Part shown: one piece after another, positions 27,857 through 35,670 of the stretch
Numbering within the stretch: position 1 is the stretch's first letter
Layout: every line of letters begins with the position of its first letter
Assembly: GCF_023923205.1 (NCBI RefSeq)
Contig: NZ_CP099490.1
Span: 1,984,001 to 2,048,000 of the forward strand
Reading direction: 5' to 3'
DNA: 64,000 nt
Source of the DNA: Ornithinimicrobium cryptoxanthini
GTDB lineage: Bacteria; Actinomycetota; Actinomycetes; Actinomycetales; Dermatophilaceae
Made by a program: the position numbers and the translations under genes
The notes under the pieces: generated by a model
The model's input: only the letters and a program-made list of their open reading frames with translations
Told to the model about the DNA's origin: nothing
Databases searched by the model: none

Positions 27857-30079
27857 TCACCAGACGAAGTTGTCGCCTTCCGCGATGAGCCGATACTCCT
27901 CCGGCAGCAACTCCACCAGCGGTCCCGTGCTCCTGGTGGCGACGATGATCTGCATCGGCGCCTCCTTCGCTACTTCTAGGAGAGCCGCCACCATCGTGGC
28001 CAGGTCCCCGTCGGGCATCTCCTCCGCGGCCGGCGAGTCCAGCAACAGGAAGCCGGGGTGCCGTCCGATGCCCTCACCGTACCCGTGCTTGATCAGCGCG
28101 ATGACCGCGGCGATCTTCAACCGCAGTTGCTCCCCCGGTGTCACCTGCCCGTACGTTGTAGGGTCACCGTTCTGCCGCAGCGACATGTTCGCGGCGCCGT
28201 CGAGCTTGATGTTGCTCAGACTGTCCGCACCGAAGTTCACGACCAAGCGCTCGATCTCAGACGAGATCTTCGTCAGCAGCGGATCCTGATGCCCCTTCAC
28301 CCAGCCGCTGAGGACCTTCTCCGCAGCCTCAGCAACGCCCAGCTGGACCGGGTCGACCGGAGACACATCGACCGGTGGGACAGGGGCAGCGAGCGCCTGT
28401 ACGGCGCCCTCCGCGCGGGCCAGCTCGATGTCCAAGAGCCGACGGTCTTCGACCGCCTGCGACAACGTCGCATCCAAGGTCGTTTCTGCGACGAGCTCAT
28501 CGTGGGTGACCTGAAGCACGTCGATCTGCTCCCGGAGCCCAACCATGACGGCCTCGACACGCTCACCGGCTTCGCCGAGCGCCTCGATCTCAGTCTTCGG
28601 CGCCGGCTCCTCCCCGGCCTTCTCGGACACGGCAGCGGTCGCCTCCACCAACGCGGTCGCGACGGCGTCATCCACAGAGTCGGCGACGACGACGTTCGCC
28701 TTGAGGGCCTCAAGGTTCAGGTCGCTCGTGCACACCGAGCATTTGTGCTCGTCCGGCTCTGCTGCACGTCGCTCGTCGGTCACCCCCGCCGTGCACCGCG
28801 GACACACGGTCGGTTCCATCTGGTGGAAGAACTTCGTCAGCAGCGCGTGCTCGTACTCGGTGTGGTGTCGCGCCCTTGCCGCCTTCAACTGCTGCCGAAC
28901 AGTGTCAGCGGCAACCGACTGGCGCAGCAGTTGGGTCTCCAGCATGTGCATCTTGCGCACCAGGTCACCGATCCGGCCGTTTGCCTGCGCAAACTTCGCC
29001 GGGTCCGGAGTTCCCTTGGGGAGCGCTGCGATCTTCGCCTCAACGGCTTTCACGACCTTCTGGGCCTCGACACGAGAGCCCGCCATGGCGTCGGTCGCGG
29101 TCTTCTTCCGCTCCGCCGCGACCTTCTGCTCCGCCTCCAGTGACCCGGCAACCGTCGACGCTGTGGCCAGAACCGGCACCCAGTCGGTTCCGATGAACAT
29201 CTGCATGAGCCGGACGCTGAGCGTTGCCTCCTTGCCGATGATCGACTTCAAGTCCTTGGGCCGAACCCACAACGCGTTCACGTACGACGCCCATTTGTGC
29301 GTCACCGGCTTGCCCGCCTGCGACACCGTGAAGCTCTCCAGCCGCAGCCGGCTCAGCATCACTGAGTTCATCGCATCCTCGAACGTCTCGGCGTCCCCGA
29401 ACGTCGCGATGACGGTGCTGCCGGAGCCGTCCTCCTCGATGACCGTCACCGCGCCGTTGCTGACCTCACCGTTGTCTGCGTCGAACGCGACCCGCAGCGT
29501 CTCCGCACCGACAACCCAGTCAACCTCGACATGCTCGATCCAGCGGCGCACAGCAACTGAGAACACCGCACAACGGCCGGACACCGACCACAGGAGCAAC
29601 TCCACGATGCTCGACTTGCCGCGCAGGTTGCTGCCCGACCCGATACCGTTCACTCCATCCAACGGCTCCCACGTGAAGTCGAACGGCACCAGCGCCCGCA
29701 CAACTGGACCCTCGGACTCCGCCTCCTCAGCGTCACCCTCCTCGGGCTCGCCCTGGTCGGCGACCTGGCGATCCTTCGCTTCGGCGGCAGCCTCGCCGCC
29801 GGCGGTTTCGTCGAGGTTCAGCTCAAGCAGCTCGTCCGGGTCGCCGCCCATCTCCCCCAGCGGGAAGCCCTCCGCATCCGGATGCGCCGGATCCAGCCGC
29901 TTCGTCCCCGAGAACGACACCCGCGCCACCCGCAGATGAACAGGCACGCCCTTCGACGCCGATGTCGGGATCCCGAGGTCGTCCAAGACCTTGTCAACCT
30001 CGGGCACCTTGAGCTCCAGTCGGCTCTCCTTGCGACGGCGCCCAAGGACCTTGACAATTTCCTCTGCGAGCGCGCTCAC
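27857..30079 (-). CDS. SMC/Rad50-like ATPase with Cys4 hook, second gene of the putative defence operon
   Basis: A 740-residue ATPase. An unusual N-terminal extension of about 140 residues, including an acidic linker, precedes the P-loop GSNLRGKSS (149-157). A helical, partly coiled-coil middle contains a CPRC...CSVC zinc hook (Cys426, 429, 447, 450). The ABC signature-like TPGEQLRLKIAAV (about 647) and Walker B GFLLLDSP (676-683) follow. This is the build of SMC/Rad50-like ATPases of conflict systems, though smaller than Rad50. The GTG start overlaps the stop of the 231-residue gene by four bases (GTGA), so the two are translationally coupled. I cannot assign it to a named system. Confidence 0.7.
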   Translation of the reverse strand: MSALAEEIVKVLGRRRKESRLELKVPEVDKVLDDLGIPTSASKGVPVHLRVARVSFSGTKRLDPAHPDAEGFPLGEMGGDPDELLELNLDETAGGEAAAEAKDRQVADQGEPEEGDAEEAESEGPVVRALVPFDFTWEPLDGVNGIGSGSNLRGKSSIVELLLWSVSGRCAVFSVAVRRWIEHVEVDWVVGAETLRVAFDADNGEVSNGAVTVIEEDGSGSTVIATFGDAETFEDAMNSVMLSRLRLESFTVSQAGKPVTHKWASYVNALWVRPKDLKSIIGKEATLSVRLMQMFIGTDWVPVLATASTVAGSLEAEQKVAAERKKTATDAMAGSRVEAQKVVKAVEAKIAALPKGTPDPAKFAQANGRIGDLVRKMHMLETQLLRQSVAADTVRQQLKAARARHHTEYEHALLTKFFHQMEPTVCPRCTAGVTDERRAAEPDEHKCSVCTSDLNLEALKANVVVADSVDDAVATALVEATAAVSEKAGEEPAPKTEIEALGEAGERVEAVMVGLREQIDVLQVTHDELVAETTLDATLSQAVEDRRLLDIELARAEGAVQALAAPVPPVDVSPVDPVQLGVAEAAEKVLSGWVKGHQDPLLTKISSEIERLVVNFGADSLSNIKLDGAANMSLRQNGDPTTYGQVTPGEQLRLKIAAVIALIKHGYGEGIGRHPGFLLLDSPAAEEMPDGDLATMVAALLEVAKEAPMQIIVATRSTGPLVELLPEEYRLIAEGDNFVW

Positions 30080-30771
30080 ACGACACCACCTCCAAACGCA
30101 GCCGCGCTAGACCTCAGCCCATCGAGCCGCGTTCGCACATGCTCAGCGATCGGGGCGATGCTCAAGCCCAGTTCCGTACCCGCGTACGTCGCCTGCTCGT
30201 ACTGCCGCTCCTTCAGCTTGCTGCCCACCGTGTCCCCAGCCACCAACGCCACCAACTCCGCTTGCCGCACATACCAGCCGAGGACCGGGTCGGCCGCCAG
30301 CTCGCCCACCGCCCGCTCCCCCGCAGCCGTCACGAACATCTGGTTCCGATAACTCTTCGAACCCGGCTCACCCGAACGGCGGTACGTCGCCAACCCGTAT
30401 GTCTCCAACAGCGCCATCGCGTCATCGATCGCCTCGTACGCGCCATAGAACCACCGCGGCATCGGGTAGTAATGCAGATCCGGCTCGGGGTCATCGAGAA
30501 GGCTCCGGGCGATGTCCAACATGCCGGCCGCCAGCGCACCGGACTCGACCGCCGAGATCAACTCATCCGCCAGGTAGTCCGGGTTCCGCATCCAGAAGTC
30601 CATCGCCTGCAGACGCAACTCGCTGCGAACAGCCTTAACCGCTGTTGGCGGATCACCATCCGCAACCGCCTCACCCGTCCGGTCCATCAACACCAGAAGC
30701 CGGATCGCGTGCTGCGTGCGCGTGTGGGCAGGACGCTCGATCGGCGCCGCAGAGTCCGCCGCCATCAACAC
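30076..30771 (-). CDS. Small partner protein, first gene of the putative defence operon
   Basis: A 231-residue protein, mainly helical, with a region resembling a winged helix near residues 115-165 (EAIDDAMALLETYGLATY, then QMFVTAAGERAVGELAAD). I do not recognise a family. Its length and its place in front of a coiled-coil ATPase, with a four-base overlap, are like JetB/LmuC-type and middle-component partners that bridge an SMC-like ATPase to its effector; that comparison is inference. The start at ATG 30771 fits the first good helix, although a second ATG two codons later is possible. Confidence 0.55.
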   Translation of the reverse strand: MLMAADSAAPIERPAHTRTQHAIRLLVLMDRTGEAVADGDPPTAVKAVRSELRLQAMDFWMRNPDYLADELISAVESGALAAGMLDIARSLLDDPEPDLHYYPMPRWFYGAYEAIDDAMALLETYGLATYRRSGEPGSKSYRNQMFVTAAGERAVGELAADPVLGWYVRQAELVALVAGDTVGSKLKERQYEQATYAGTELGLSIAPIAEHVRTRLDGLRSSAAAFGGGVV

Positions 30772-31171
30772 CTCTCGCGGAGTGAGACTGTTCCGCTCCC
30801 GCAGAAACTACCAAGAACGGCCGGTCCCGGGAACGATTTGGACACGCGCCGGTATGGCTATGACTGAAGCGGCTTGAAACGAGGCCGCTTTGCCAGAGTC
30901 TAGTCTCCAGACGCCGCCGCACCAGCAGCCACGCTGAGACCTGAGCGGTTTCGATCGGATCTGCCACAACAGCGTCATTCCGCCGCGTTTCGCCCACTAT
31001 GGGCTAACCGATCCGCCCGGAATTGGCTACCAGCAGTCAGCGCCTCACGCGCACGGTCGATACATCGCTGTACCGCCGAGTAGAGGACGTTCCGTGAGGG
31101 ACCCCGATGCTGCCGGACACGCCGATGTTTGGATGTTGCCCTGCCTGGTTGGTGCTCGACGGACGGTCCCG
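30772..31171. other. Gap of 400 bp between argS and the putative defence operon
   Basis: No gene was found. It must hold the operon promoter (minus strand). A hairpin of 7-bp arms, AAGCGGC/GCCGCTT with a 10-base loop, lies at 30867-30890; no U-run follows on either strand, so a terminator is doubtful. A dispersed repeat copy lies at 30972-30999. Confidence 0.4.
30972..30999. repeat. Dispersed intergenic repeat, short form
   Basis: GCGTCATTCCGCCGCGTTTC followed by GCCCACTATG matches 35671-35700 at nearly every position; both are in intergenic DNA. Confidence 0.6.
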
Positions 31172-32902
31172 TCACATCACCTCGGGTGAGTCGATGCCCA
31201 ACAGCCCCAACCCGGTTACGAGCACGTCGAGCATTACGGCGCACAGCGCCAGGCGTGAGTTTCGCACTTGCGGGTCTGCGGCCTTGAGCACCGGGCAGTT
31301 CTCGTAGAACGCCGAGAACGCCTGCGCCACCTGGAACAGATGACTGCACAGCCGGTGCGGCTCGAGCGCCATGCCTACGTGTGCGACGACCTCACCGAAC
31401 TCGATGAGCTCCAGGGCAAGCTCCCGCTCGGCCGGCTCGCGGACCACGATTCGGCCCCGTGCCTGCCCAGGACTAATGCCGGCGGTGCGGAAGATAGAGC
31501 GCACCCGGGCGGCGGCATACTGCAGATAGGGACCAGTGTTGCCTGTGAGCGCGGTCATCCTGTCCAGGTCGAAGACGTACTCGCTGTCGTGCGCGACGGA
31601 CAGATCGGCATATTTCACCGCCCCGATGCCGATCTGCGGGGCGATCGCCGCGCGGGTCTCCTCCGGCAGGTCTGGCCTGGCCTCGTCGATGACCGCGCGC
31701 GCCGCCCCAACAGCCTCCTCCAGCAGTGCCATCAGCCGTAGCGGAGCACCGGAACGTGTGCGCAGGATCTTGCGGTCCTTCCCCAGCACGTTGCCGATCT
31801 GAACATGGACTACCTCGACCGACTGCGGAAGCCAGCCGGCCAGCCGAGCCGCGTCCCACACCATGTTCAGGTGCAGCGCCTGCGGGGCGCCAATGACATA
31901 GAGGATTCGGTCGGCGTCCAGGTTGCGCACGCGGTGCCGGATCGTAGCCAGGTCAGTCGTGGCATAGCCATAGCCACCGTCGGACTTGCGGATGATCAGC
32001 GGCACCGGCTTACCGTCGCGACCGGTGTAGCCCTCGAGGAAGACACACAGGGCGCCGTCGCTCATCGTGGCGATCCCGGCCGCCTCGAGCTCTTCACAGA
32101 TCGCCGCCAGGTCGTCGTTATAGGTCGACTCACCGGCCAGGTCGGCGTCGGTCAACGTCACGCCCAGGGCGCCATAGATCCGGTTGAAGTAGTGCTGAGA
32201 CAGTTCGACCAGGCCGTCCCACAGTCGCAGCGTCTCCTCGTCGCCGGCCTGGAGCGAGACGACCCTGGCACGGGAGCGGGTCGCGAAGTCCTCGTCGGAC
32301 TCGAAGCGCGCGCGAGCCGCCTGGTAGAAGGCATTGGGGTCGCTCTCCAGGAGCCGTGCTGCTTCGCTGTCCTCACCGACCTCAAGCAGGTGCTCGAGCA
32401 GCATGCCGAAGGGCGTGCCCCAGTCACCAATGTGGTTCTGCCGGATGACGTGGTGGCCCAGGTGCTCCAGCGTGCGGGCCAGCGCGTCGCCGACCACCGT
32501 GGTGCGCAGGTGGCCGACGTGCATCTCTTTCGCCACGTTCGGCGCGGAGTAGTCGATCGGGACCTGCTGCGTATCCTGCCGCGGTACGCCGAGGCGGTCG
32601 TCGGCGGCCATGGCGCTCACCTGGTTGCTGATCCAGTCGCCGGCCAGAGTGAGGTTGATGAAGCCCGGCCCGCTGATCTCGACCTGCTCGAACGTCCCGT
32701 CCGGGGCCAAGCGCTCCACGATGTCCGTGGCGATGTCGCGCGGTGCTCTGTCAACGCGCTTGGCGAGGCCGAGAGCTGCGTTGACCTGGATGTCTGAGAA
32801 CTGGCTGGGCCGCAGCACGGGGTCGGCTCCCGTGAACTCCGCACCAAGTGCGGCCTCGATAGCGGCAGAAACGAGCGGAGCTAGTTCCGACTGAAGCGAC
32901 AT
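31172..32902 (-). CDS. argS: Arginyl-tRNA synthetase, resembling the proteobacterial type
   Basis: A 576-residue class I synthetase that charges tRNA-Arg. The N-terminal Arg-S domain (about 1-100) is followed by the HIGH-type motif in APNVAKEMHVGHLRT, the helix HIGDWGTPFGMLLEHLL, and in place of KMSKS the segment GKDRKILRTRSG, then the anticodon-binding DALR domain (ends LGLLGIDSPEVM). From memory, actinobacterial housekeeping ArgS keeps a recognisable MSKR-type motif, while E. coli ArgS has a GKPFKTR-like replacement; this copy resembles the latter, so it may be an acquired second ArgS. It sits alone in an accessory region. ATG 32902 fits the domain start. Possible roles are resistance to an ArgS inhibitor or a spare copy. 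Confidence 0.9.
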   Translation of the reverse strand: MSLQSELAPLVSAAIEAALGAEFTGADPVLRPSQFSDIQVNAALGLAKRVDRAPRDIATDIVERLAPDGTFEQVEISGPGFINLTLAGDWISNQVSAMAADDRLGVPRQDTQQVPIDYSAPNVAKEMHVGHLRTTVVGDALARTLEHLGHHVIRQNHIGDWGTPFGMLLEHLLEVGEDSEAARLLESDPNAFYQAARARFESDEDFATRSRARVVSLQAGDEETLRLWDGLVELSQHYFNRIYGALGVTLTDADLAGESTYNDDLAAICEELEAAGIATMSDGALCVFLEGYTGRDGKPVPLIIRKSDGGYGYATTDLATIRHRVRNLDADRILYVIGAPQALHLNMVWDAARLAGWLPQSVEVVHVQIGNVLGKDRKILRTRSGAPLRLMALLEEAVGAARAVIDEARPDLPEETRAAIAPQIGIGAVKYADLSVAHDSEYVFDLDRMTALTGNTGPYLQYAAARVRSIFRTAGISPGQARGRIVVREPAERELALELIEFGEVVAHVGMALEPHRLCSHLFQVAQAFSAFYENCPVLKAADPQVRNSRLALCAVMLDVLVTGLGLLGIDSPEVM

Positions 32903-32987
32903 GTGCCACAACCTACGCCGGCAGCATCGCGATGCCCCTGGCCGGTGGCGAGACCAGACCGCCGCGCGGACCCGTTCCGCATGCACT

Positions 32988-33044
32988 CATCTGCCGCGGG
33001 TCGGTCGTTCCGGAGGTGCGTCATTTCGCCGCGAAGCGGGCCCC
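32988..33044. repeat. Dispersed intergenic repeat, copy B
   Basis: Contains CTGCCGCGGGTCGGTCGTTCC and TGCGTCATTTCGCCGCGAAG, matching 9221-9276; its second half also matches the region before the second toxin-antitoxin copy at 40168. Confidence 0.6.
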
Positions 33045-33075
33045 TGAAGCTGGCGGCGCACAGTTCCTGAGCGCC

Positions 33076-33096
33076 ATGGTACCGCTGCGGTACCAT
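33076..33096. promoter_or_regulatory. Inverted repeat ATGGTACC-N5-GGTACCAT, probable antitoxin operator (copy 1)
   Basis: Perfect 8-bp arms with a 5-base spacer end six bases before the antitoxin ATG. Ribbon-helix-helix antitoxins bind such sites to repress their own operon. The same repeat is at 40226-40246. Confidence 0.6.
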
Positions 33097-33102
33097 CCAG
33101 AT

Positions 33103-33300
33103 ATGGCGATGAACCTTAGGCTGACCGACGCCGAGACCGAAGCCCTGCGCAAAAAGGCCGAGCAGGAGGGGCGTTCCATGCAGGAGGTCGCTCGAGCCGC
33201 GATCGCTCAGTACGTCTCAGAGCGTCCCCAGCGACTGAGGGCCGCGATCGACCGAGTCCGCATTGAGGACGGCGTGCTGCTTGAGCGACTGAGTCGGTGA
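33103..33300 (+). CDS. Ribbon-helix-helix antitoxin (copy 1)
   Basis: A 65-residue protein beginning AMNLRLTDAETEALRKKAEQ, the beta strand and first helix of a CopG-type ribbon-helix-helix domain, followed by SMQEVARAAIAQYVSE (second helix) and a toxin-binding tail. It should bind the palindrome just upstream and neutralise the Doc toxin. ATG 33103 is directly after the operator. Its stop overlaps the toxin GTG by four bases (GTGA). The copy at 40253 differs by very few residues. Confidence 0.85.
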   Translation: MAMNLRLTDAETEALRKKAEQEGRSMQEVARAAIAQYVSERPQRLRAAIDRVRIEDGVLLERLSR

Positions 33301-33686
33301 GCGCCGAGGAGCTGGACTACCTCTCGGTCGAGGACCTTCTGGAGATCGCATCCGGGGTGCTCGACGACGTCGCGGTTAGGGACCCTGGCCTCCTTGCCGC
33401 GGCCGCCACCCGGCCGATGACCACCGTGTTCGGCGACGACGCCTACCCGGCGTTCGAGGACAAGGTCGCGGCGCTGCTGCATTCCCTGGTCCGCAACCAC
33501 GCCCTGGTGGACGGCAACAAACGCCTTGCCTGGTCGGCCGCCCGAGTCTTCTGCCTCCTCAATGGCCGCGATCTGACCTACACCGTCGACGAGGCAGAGC
33601 AGATGATGCTCGGAGCGGCCGCCGGCGGACTGGACGTTCGGCAGATCGCGGACTGGCTCGCAGCGCGAATCGGACCCGCGTCATAG
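33297..33686 (+). CDS. doc: Doc-type toxin, Fic fold (copy 1)
   Basis: A 129-residue Fic/Doc-family protein. The motif HALVDGNKRLAW matches the Doc signature HxFx(D/E)GNKR, with the catalytic His and the Asn/Lys/Arg of the phosphate-binding loop. Doc toxins phosphorylate EF-Tu and stop translation. The N-terminal YLSVEDLLEIASGVL and C-terminal ADWLAARI helices fit the family. It is translationally coupled to the antitoxin. Copy 2 at 40447 differs at a few positions (for example Thr to Ala before RPMTTVFGDD, Met to Val in the EAEQ block). Confidence 0.85.
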   Translation: MSAEELDYLSVEDLLEIASGVLDDVAVRDPGLLAAAATRPMTTVFGDDAYPAFEDKVAALLHSLVRNHALVDGNKRLAWSAARVFCLLNGRDLTYTVDEAEQMMLGAAAGGLDVRQIADWLAARIGPAS

Positions 33687-34249
33687 CGCCGCGACTGGAC
33701 GCGATGCTTGGGGTCGGCGTAGATCATGGGAGTCGACAGCCTCCTCGGGCTGGCGGCGGGCACCGACTTGGCCCGGATTCAGGTCGCCGCAGGAGGCGAC
33801 CATGTCCACCACGGGCAGCTCCAGAACGACACTGCCGTTTCAGCTAAGTAGGACGCGAACCTTGTGTGCGCGACTGCCACGCACAACGCGACGACCGAAG
33901 CCAGCGAGAACGGACACCTCGGGAGCCGGGAACCACACGACCCCCGTGAAGGAGGAGACAACGCCGGGGGGGTTGATCGTCCGCGGACAACTGGATGCCA
34001 GGTGCTAGTCGTGATTGGCCTCGTTCCCGTTTGCCTCGCGTTCGCTCCTTACGAGGAGGGCTCCTCGTACCTCGTACCCGCTTTGTCCACCTCTACTGGT
34101 ACCGGGCGTGGCTGATCGACCTTGGGCTGTCGCATACCTCTCGATGGGGCATAGGCCAAAGGCCGCGGCTCCACCGGAGCGGGAAGGCTTCCCGCGTGAG
34201 CCACGGGAGGAGTATGGTCGCAGCACGAACGAGCTGCGTGGAGGAACAA
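33687..34249. other. Leader region before the RiPP precursor gene
   Basis: No convincing gene was found in this 563-bp stretch. A short frame starts at ATG 33802 behind GGAGGCGACC and runs for 68 codons, but its Arg/Thr/Pro-rich sequence resembles no protein family. A perfect inverted repeat lies at 34050-34069. The promoter of the precursor gene should be in the last 200 bases. Confidence 0.4.
34050..34069. promoter_or_regulatory. Perfect inverted repeat TACGAGGAG-GG-CTCCTCGTA
   Basis: Nine-base arms around a two-base centre, about 180 bp upstream of the RiPP precursor start. The size suggests a dimeric regulator site; no regulator gene is adjacent. It lacks a U-run on either strand, so it is unlikely to be a terminator. 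Confidence 0.45.
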
Positions 34250-34540
34250 ATGACCAGCAGAGATGACGCCTCCGAGGCATACGACCAGCACATGGCTTCT
34301 ATCCCGCACAAGGCCGCGCCGCACGAGAGCCGGTGGTTGGACGAGTACCGACCGAGCGGCGCTCACGAGTCGACCTACATCACCTCATGGTTGGACGAGT
34401 ACCGACCGGCTGGTGCCCACGAGTCGACGCAGGAGACCCGGTGGCTCGACGAGTACAGGCCGGCCGGCAGGCAGCGGTCTACCCATGAGGTGAAGTGGCT
34501 CGACGAGATAAAGTCTCAAGACAGCCCGCCGGCCGAGTGA
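34250..34540 (+). CDS. RiPP precursor peptide with four WLDE repeats (AmcA-like)
   Basis: A 96-residue peptide. The leader (about 1-26) is followed by four core repeats with Trp at residues 29, 47, 65 and 83, an exact 18-residue period: three read WLDEYRPxG, each followed by an AHEST-like linker or variant, and the last reads WLDEIKS. ATG 34250 has GGAGGA four bases upstream. A radical SAM/SPASM enzyme follows with a four-base overlap. Enzymes of this type cross-link an aromatic ring to a side chain two residues on, so W-L-D would become a three-residue cyclophane; this is family knowledge plus inference. It resembles the actinobacterial AmcA family as I recall it. Confidence 0.75.
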   Translation: MTSRDDASEAYDQHMASIPHKAAPHESRWLDEYRPSGAHESTYITSWLDEYRPAGAHESTQETRWLDEYRPAGRQRSTHEVKWLDEIKSQDSPPAE

Positions 34541-34542
34541 CG

Positions 34543-35643
34543 ATGTCTCCGCAGGTCGCCCTCCTGCGGCTGCAGAGCACTCCTGCCTGCAACCTCAATT
34601 GCACGTACTGCTACATCCCGGAGACGAGCCGGATGCGGCGAGGGGTCATGTCATGGGATGTCCTGGGCGACTGCATTAGGAAGCTGCGCAACGAGGAACT
34701 CCTGGGAGAGGGGCTCACGGTCTCGTGGCACGGCGCCGAGCCCCTGATGGCGGGCCTTGATTGGTATGAGCAGGCCTTCCAGCTCATCGAAGACGAACTG
34801 TCGGCGTCAACGCGCGTAGAGCACGTCTTCCAGACCAACGGCGTGCTGCTCTCAGACGACTGGTGCCGCTTCCTGACCCGCACCGGCGCCCACATCGGTG
34901 TGAGCCTGGACGGCCCCGAGACCCACAGCGGGTCACGCGTCAATTGGGCCGGTCGCCCAGCCTGGCGCCAGGCGATGGCCGGCGTCGACCGACTGAACCA
35001 ACACGGTGTCACGTGGTCGCTGCTAACGGTGGTTACACCAGAGACGATGCGGTCGCCGGAGCAGTTCGTCGACTTCGTCCTGGGCACGGGCTGCAGCGCG
35101 CTCGGGTTCAAGGTCGAGAACACCCTCGCGGCTCACGAGAGCCGCCTCGAGAGCAGCGTGGAGACGCTGCGCCTCTACCGCGATTTCGTCAAGCACTTGT
35201 GGACCGCACTCCCGAGGGACGGCGTTATCCGTGTCCGGGAGTTCGACCAGTACCTGGCGCTGCGCGACACGGGCGCTCAGGCGATCCCGGTCACCATCGT
35301 TCCGCTGCGAAACTTGACGGTCGCGGTGAACGGGGATTACACCGTATTCGCGCCCGAGTTGCTCTACCGCGACGACAGAGCCTTCGTGTTCGGCAACGTC
35401 ACCGACGACGCCCCGCTGCTGGACTGCCTTGTCTCACCGCTCTTCGAGGCAGTGTCGCGGGAGATCCTGGCTGGGGTGGCGAGGTGCGCGGGTGAGTGCG
35501 ACTACTACCGTCGATGTGGTTCTTACTACGTGAGCCACAAGTTCTCCGAGACCGGCAGCTTCGACGTGGGCGAGACCGCTGCATGCCGCCTGGAACTGCA
35601 GACTCTCTTCGGCGAGCTGGACACGCTTACTGGGCACCGCTGA
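34543..35643 (+). CDS. Radical SAM/SPASM peptide maturase, cyclophane-forming type (AmcB-like)
   Basis: A 366-residue enzyme. CNLNCTYCYIP near residue 15 is the CxxxCxxC motif binding the catalytic 4Fe-4S cluster. The radical SAM barrel continues with VSWHGAEPLMAG and SLDGPETHSGSR. The C-terminal region has Cys in ARCAGECDYYRRCGSYY and later TAACRLELQ, fitting SPASM-type auxiliary clusters. These enzymes form C-C cross-links on the precursor. Either GTG 34537 (overlapping the precursor stop as GTGA) or ATG 34543 may be the start. No separate recognition-element, protease or transporter gene lies next to it, so export and leader removal must rely on genes elsewhere. Confidence 0.85.
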   Translation: MSPQVALLRLQSTPACNLNCTYCYIPETSRMRRGVMSWDVLGDCIRKLRNEELLGEGLTVSWHGAEPLMAGLDWYEQAFQLIEDELSASTRVEHVFQTNGVLLSDDWCRFLTRTGAHIGVSLDGPETHSGSRVNWAGRPAWRQAMAGVDRLNQHGVTWSLLTVVTPETMRSPEQFVDFVLGTGCSALGFKVENTLAAHESRLESSVETLRLYRDFVKHLWTALPRDGVIRVREFDQYLALRDTGAQAIPVTIVPLRNLTVAVNGDYTVFAPELLYRDDRAFVFGNVTDDAPLLDCLVSPLFEAVSREILAGVARCAGECDYYRRCGSYYVSHKFSETGSFDVGETAACRLELQTLFGELDTLTGHR

Positions 35644-35670
35644 CTGTCGCCCGTCGCGGAGCTTCCCACC

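Larger units (their letters stand above)
33013..33690 (+). repeat. Toxin-antitoxin module, duplicated copy 1 (direct repeat)
   Basis: This segment of about 675 bp, including promoter palindrome, antitoxin and toxin, recurs at 40168-40840 in the same orientation with only scattered base changes. The two copies are about 7.15 kb apart and bracket the RiPP genes. Confidence 0.85.

Noticed and set aside
26824..27888. A 354-codon plus-strand frame opposite the PD-(D/E)XK nuclease gene
   Set aside because: The opposite strand encodes a nuclease with complete active-site motifs; the plus-strand product has no recognisable pattern.
28545..29939. A 464-codon plus-strand frame opposite the SMC-like ATPase gene
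   Set aside because: Ser/Thr-rich shadow of the ATPase; Walker motifs and the hook are on the minus strand.
30867..30890. Hairpin AAGCGGC/GCCGCTT as a rho-independent terminator
   Set aside because: No T-run follows on either strand and the loop is long, so termination cannot be supported.
31805..32797. A 330-codon plus-strand frame opposite argS
   Set aside because: The minus strand is an unmistakable arginyl-tRNA synthetase.
33802..34008. A 68-codon frame behind a good ribosome site in the RiPP leader region
   Set aside because: The Arg/Thr/Pro-rich sequence has no family resemblance; it is more likely non-coding.
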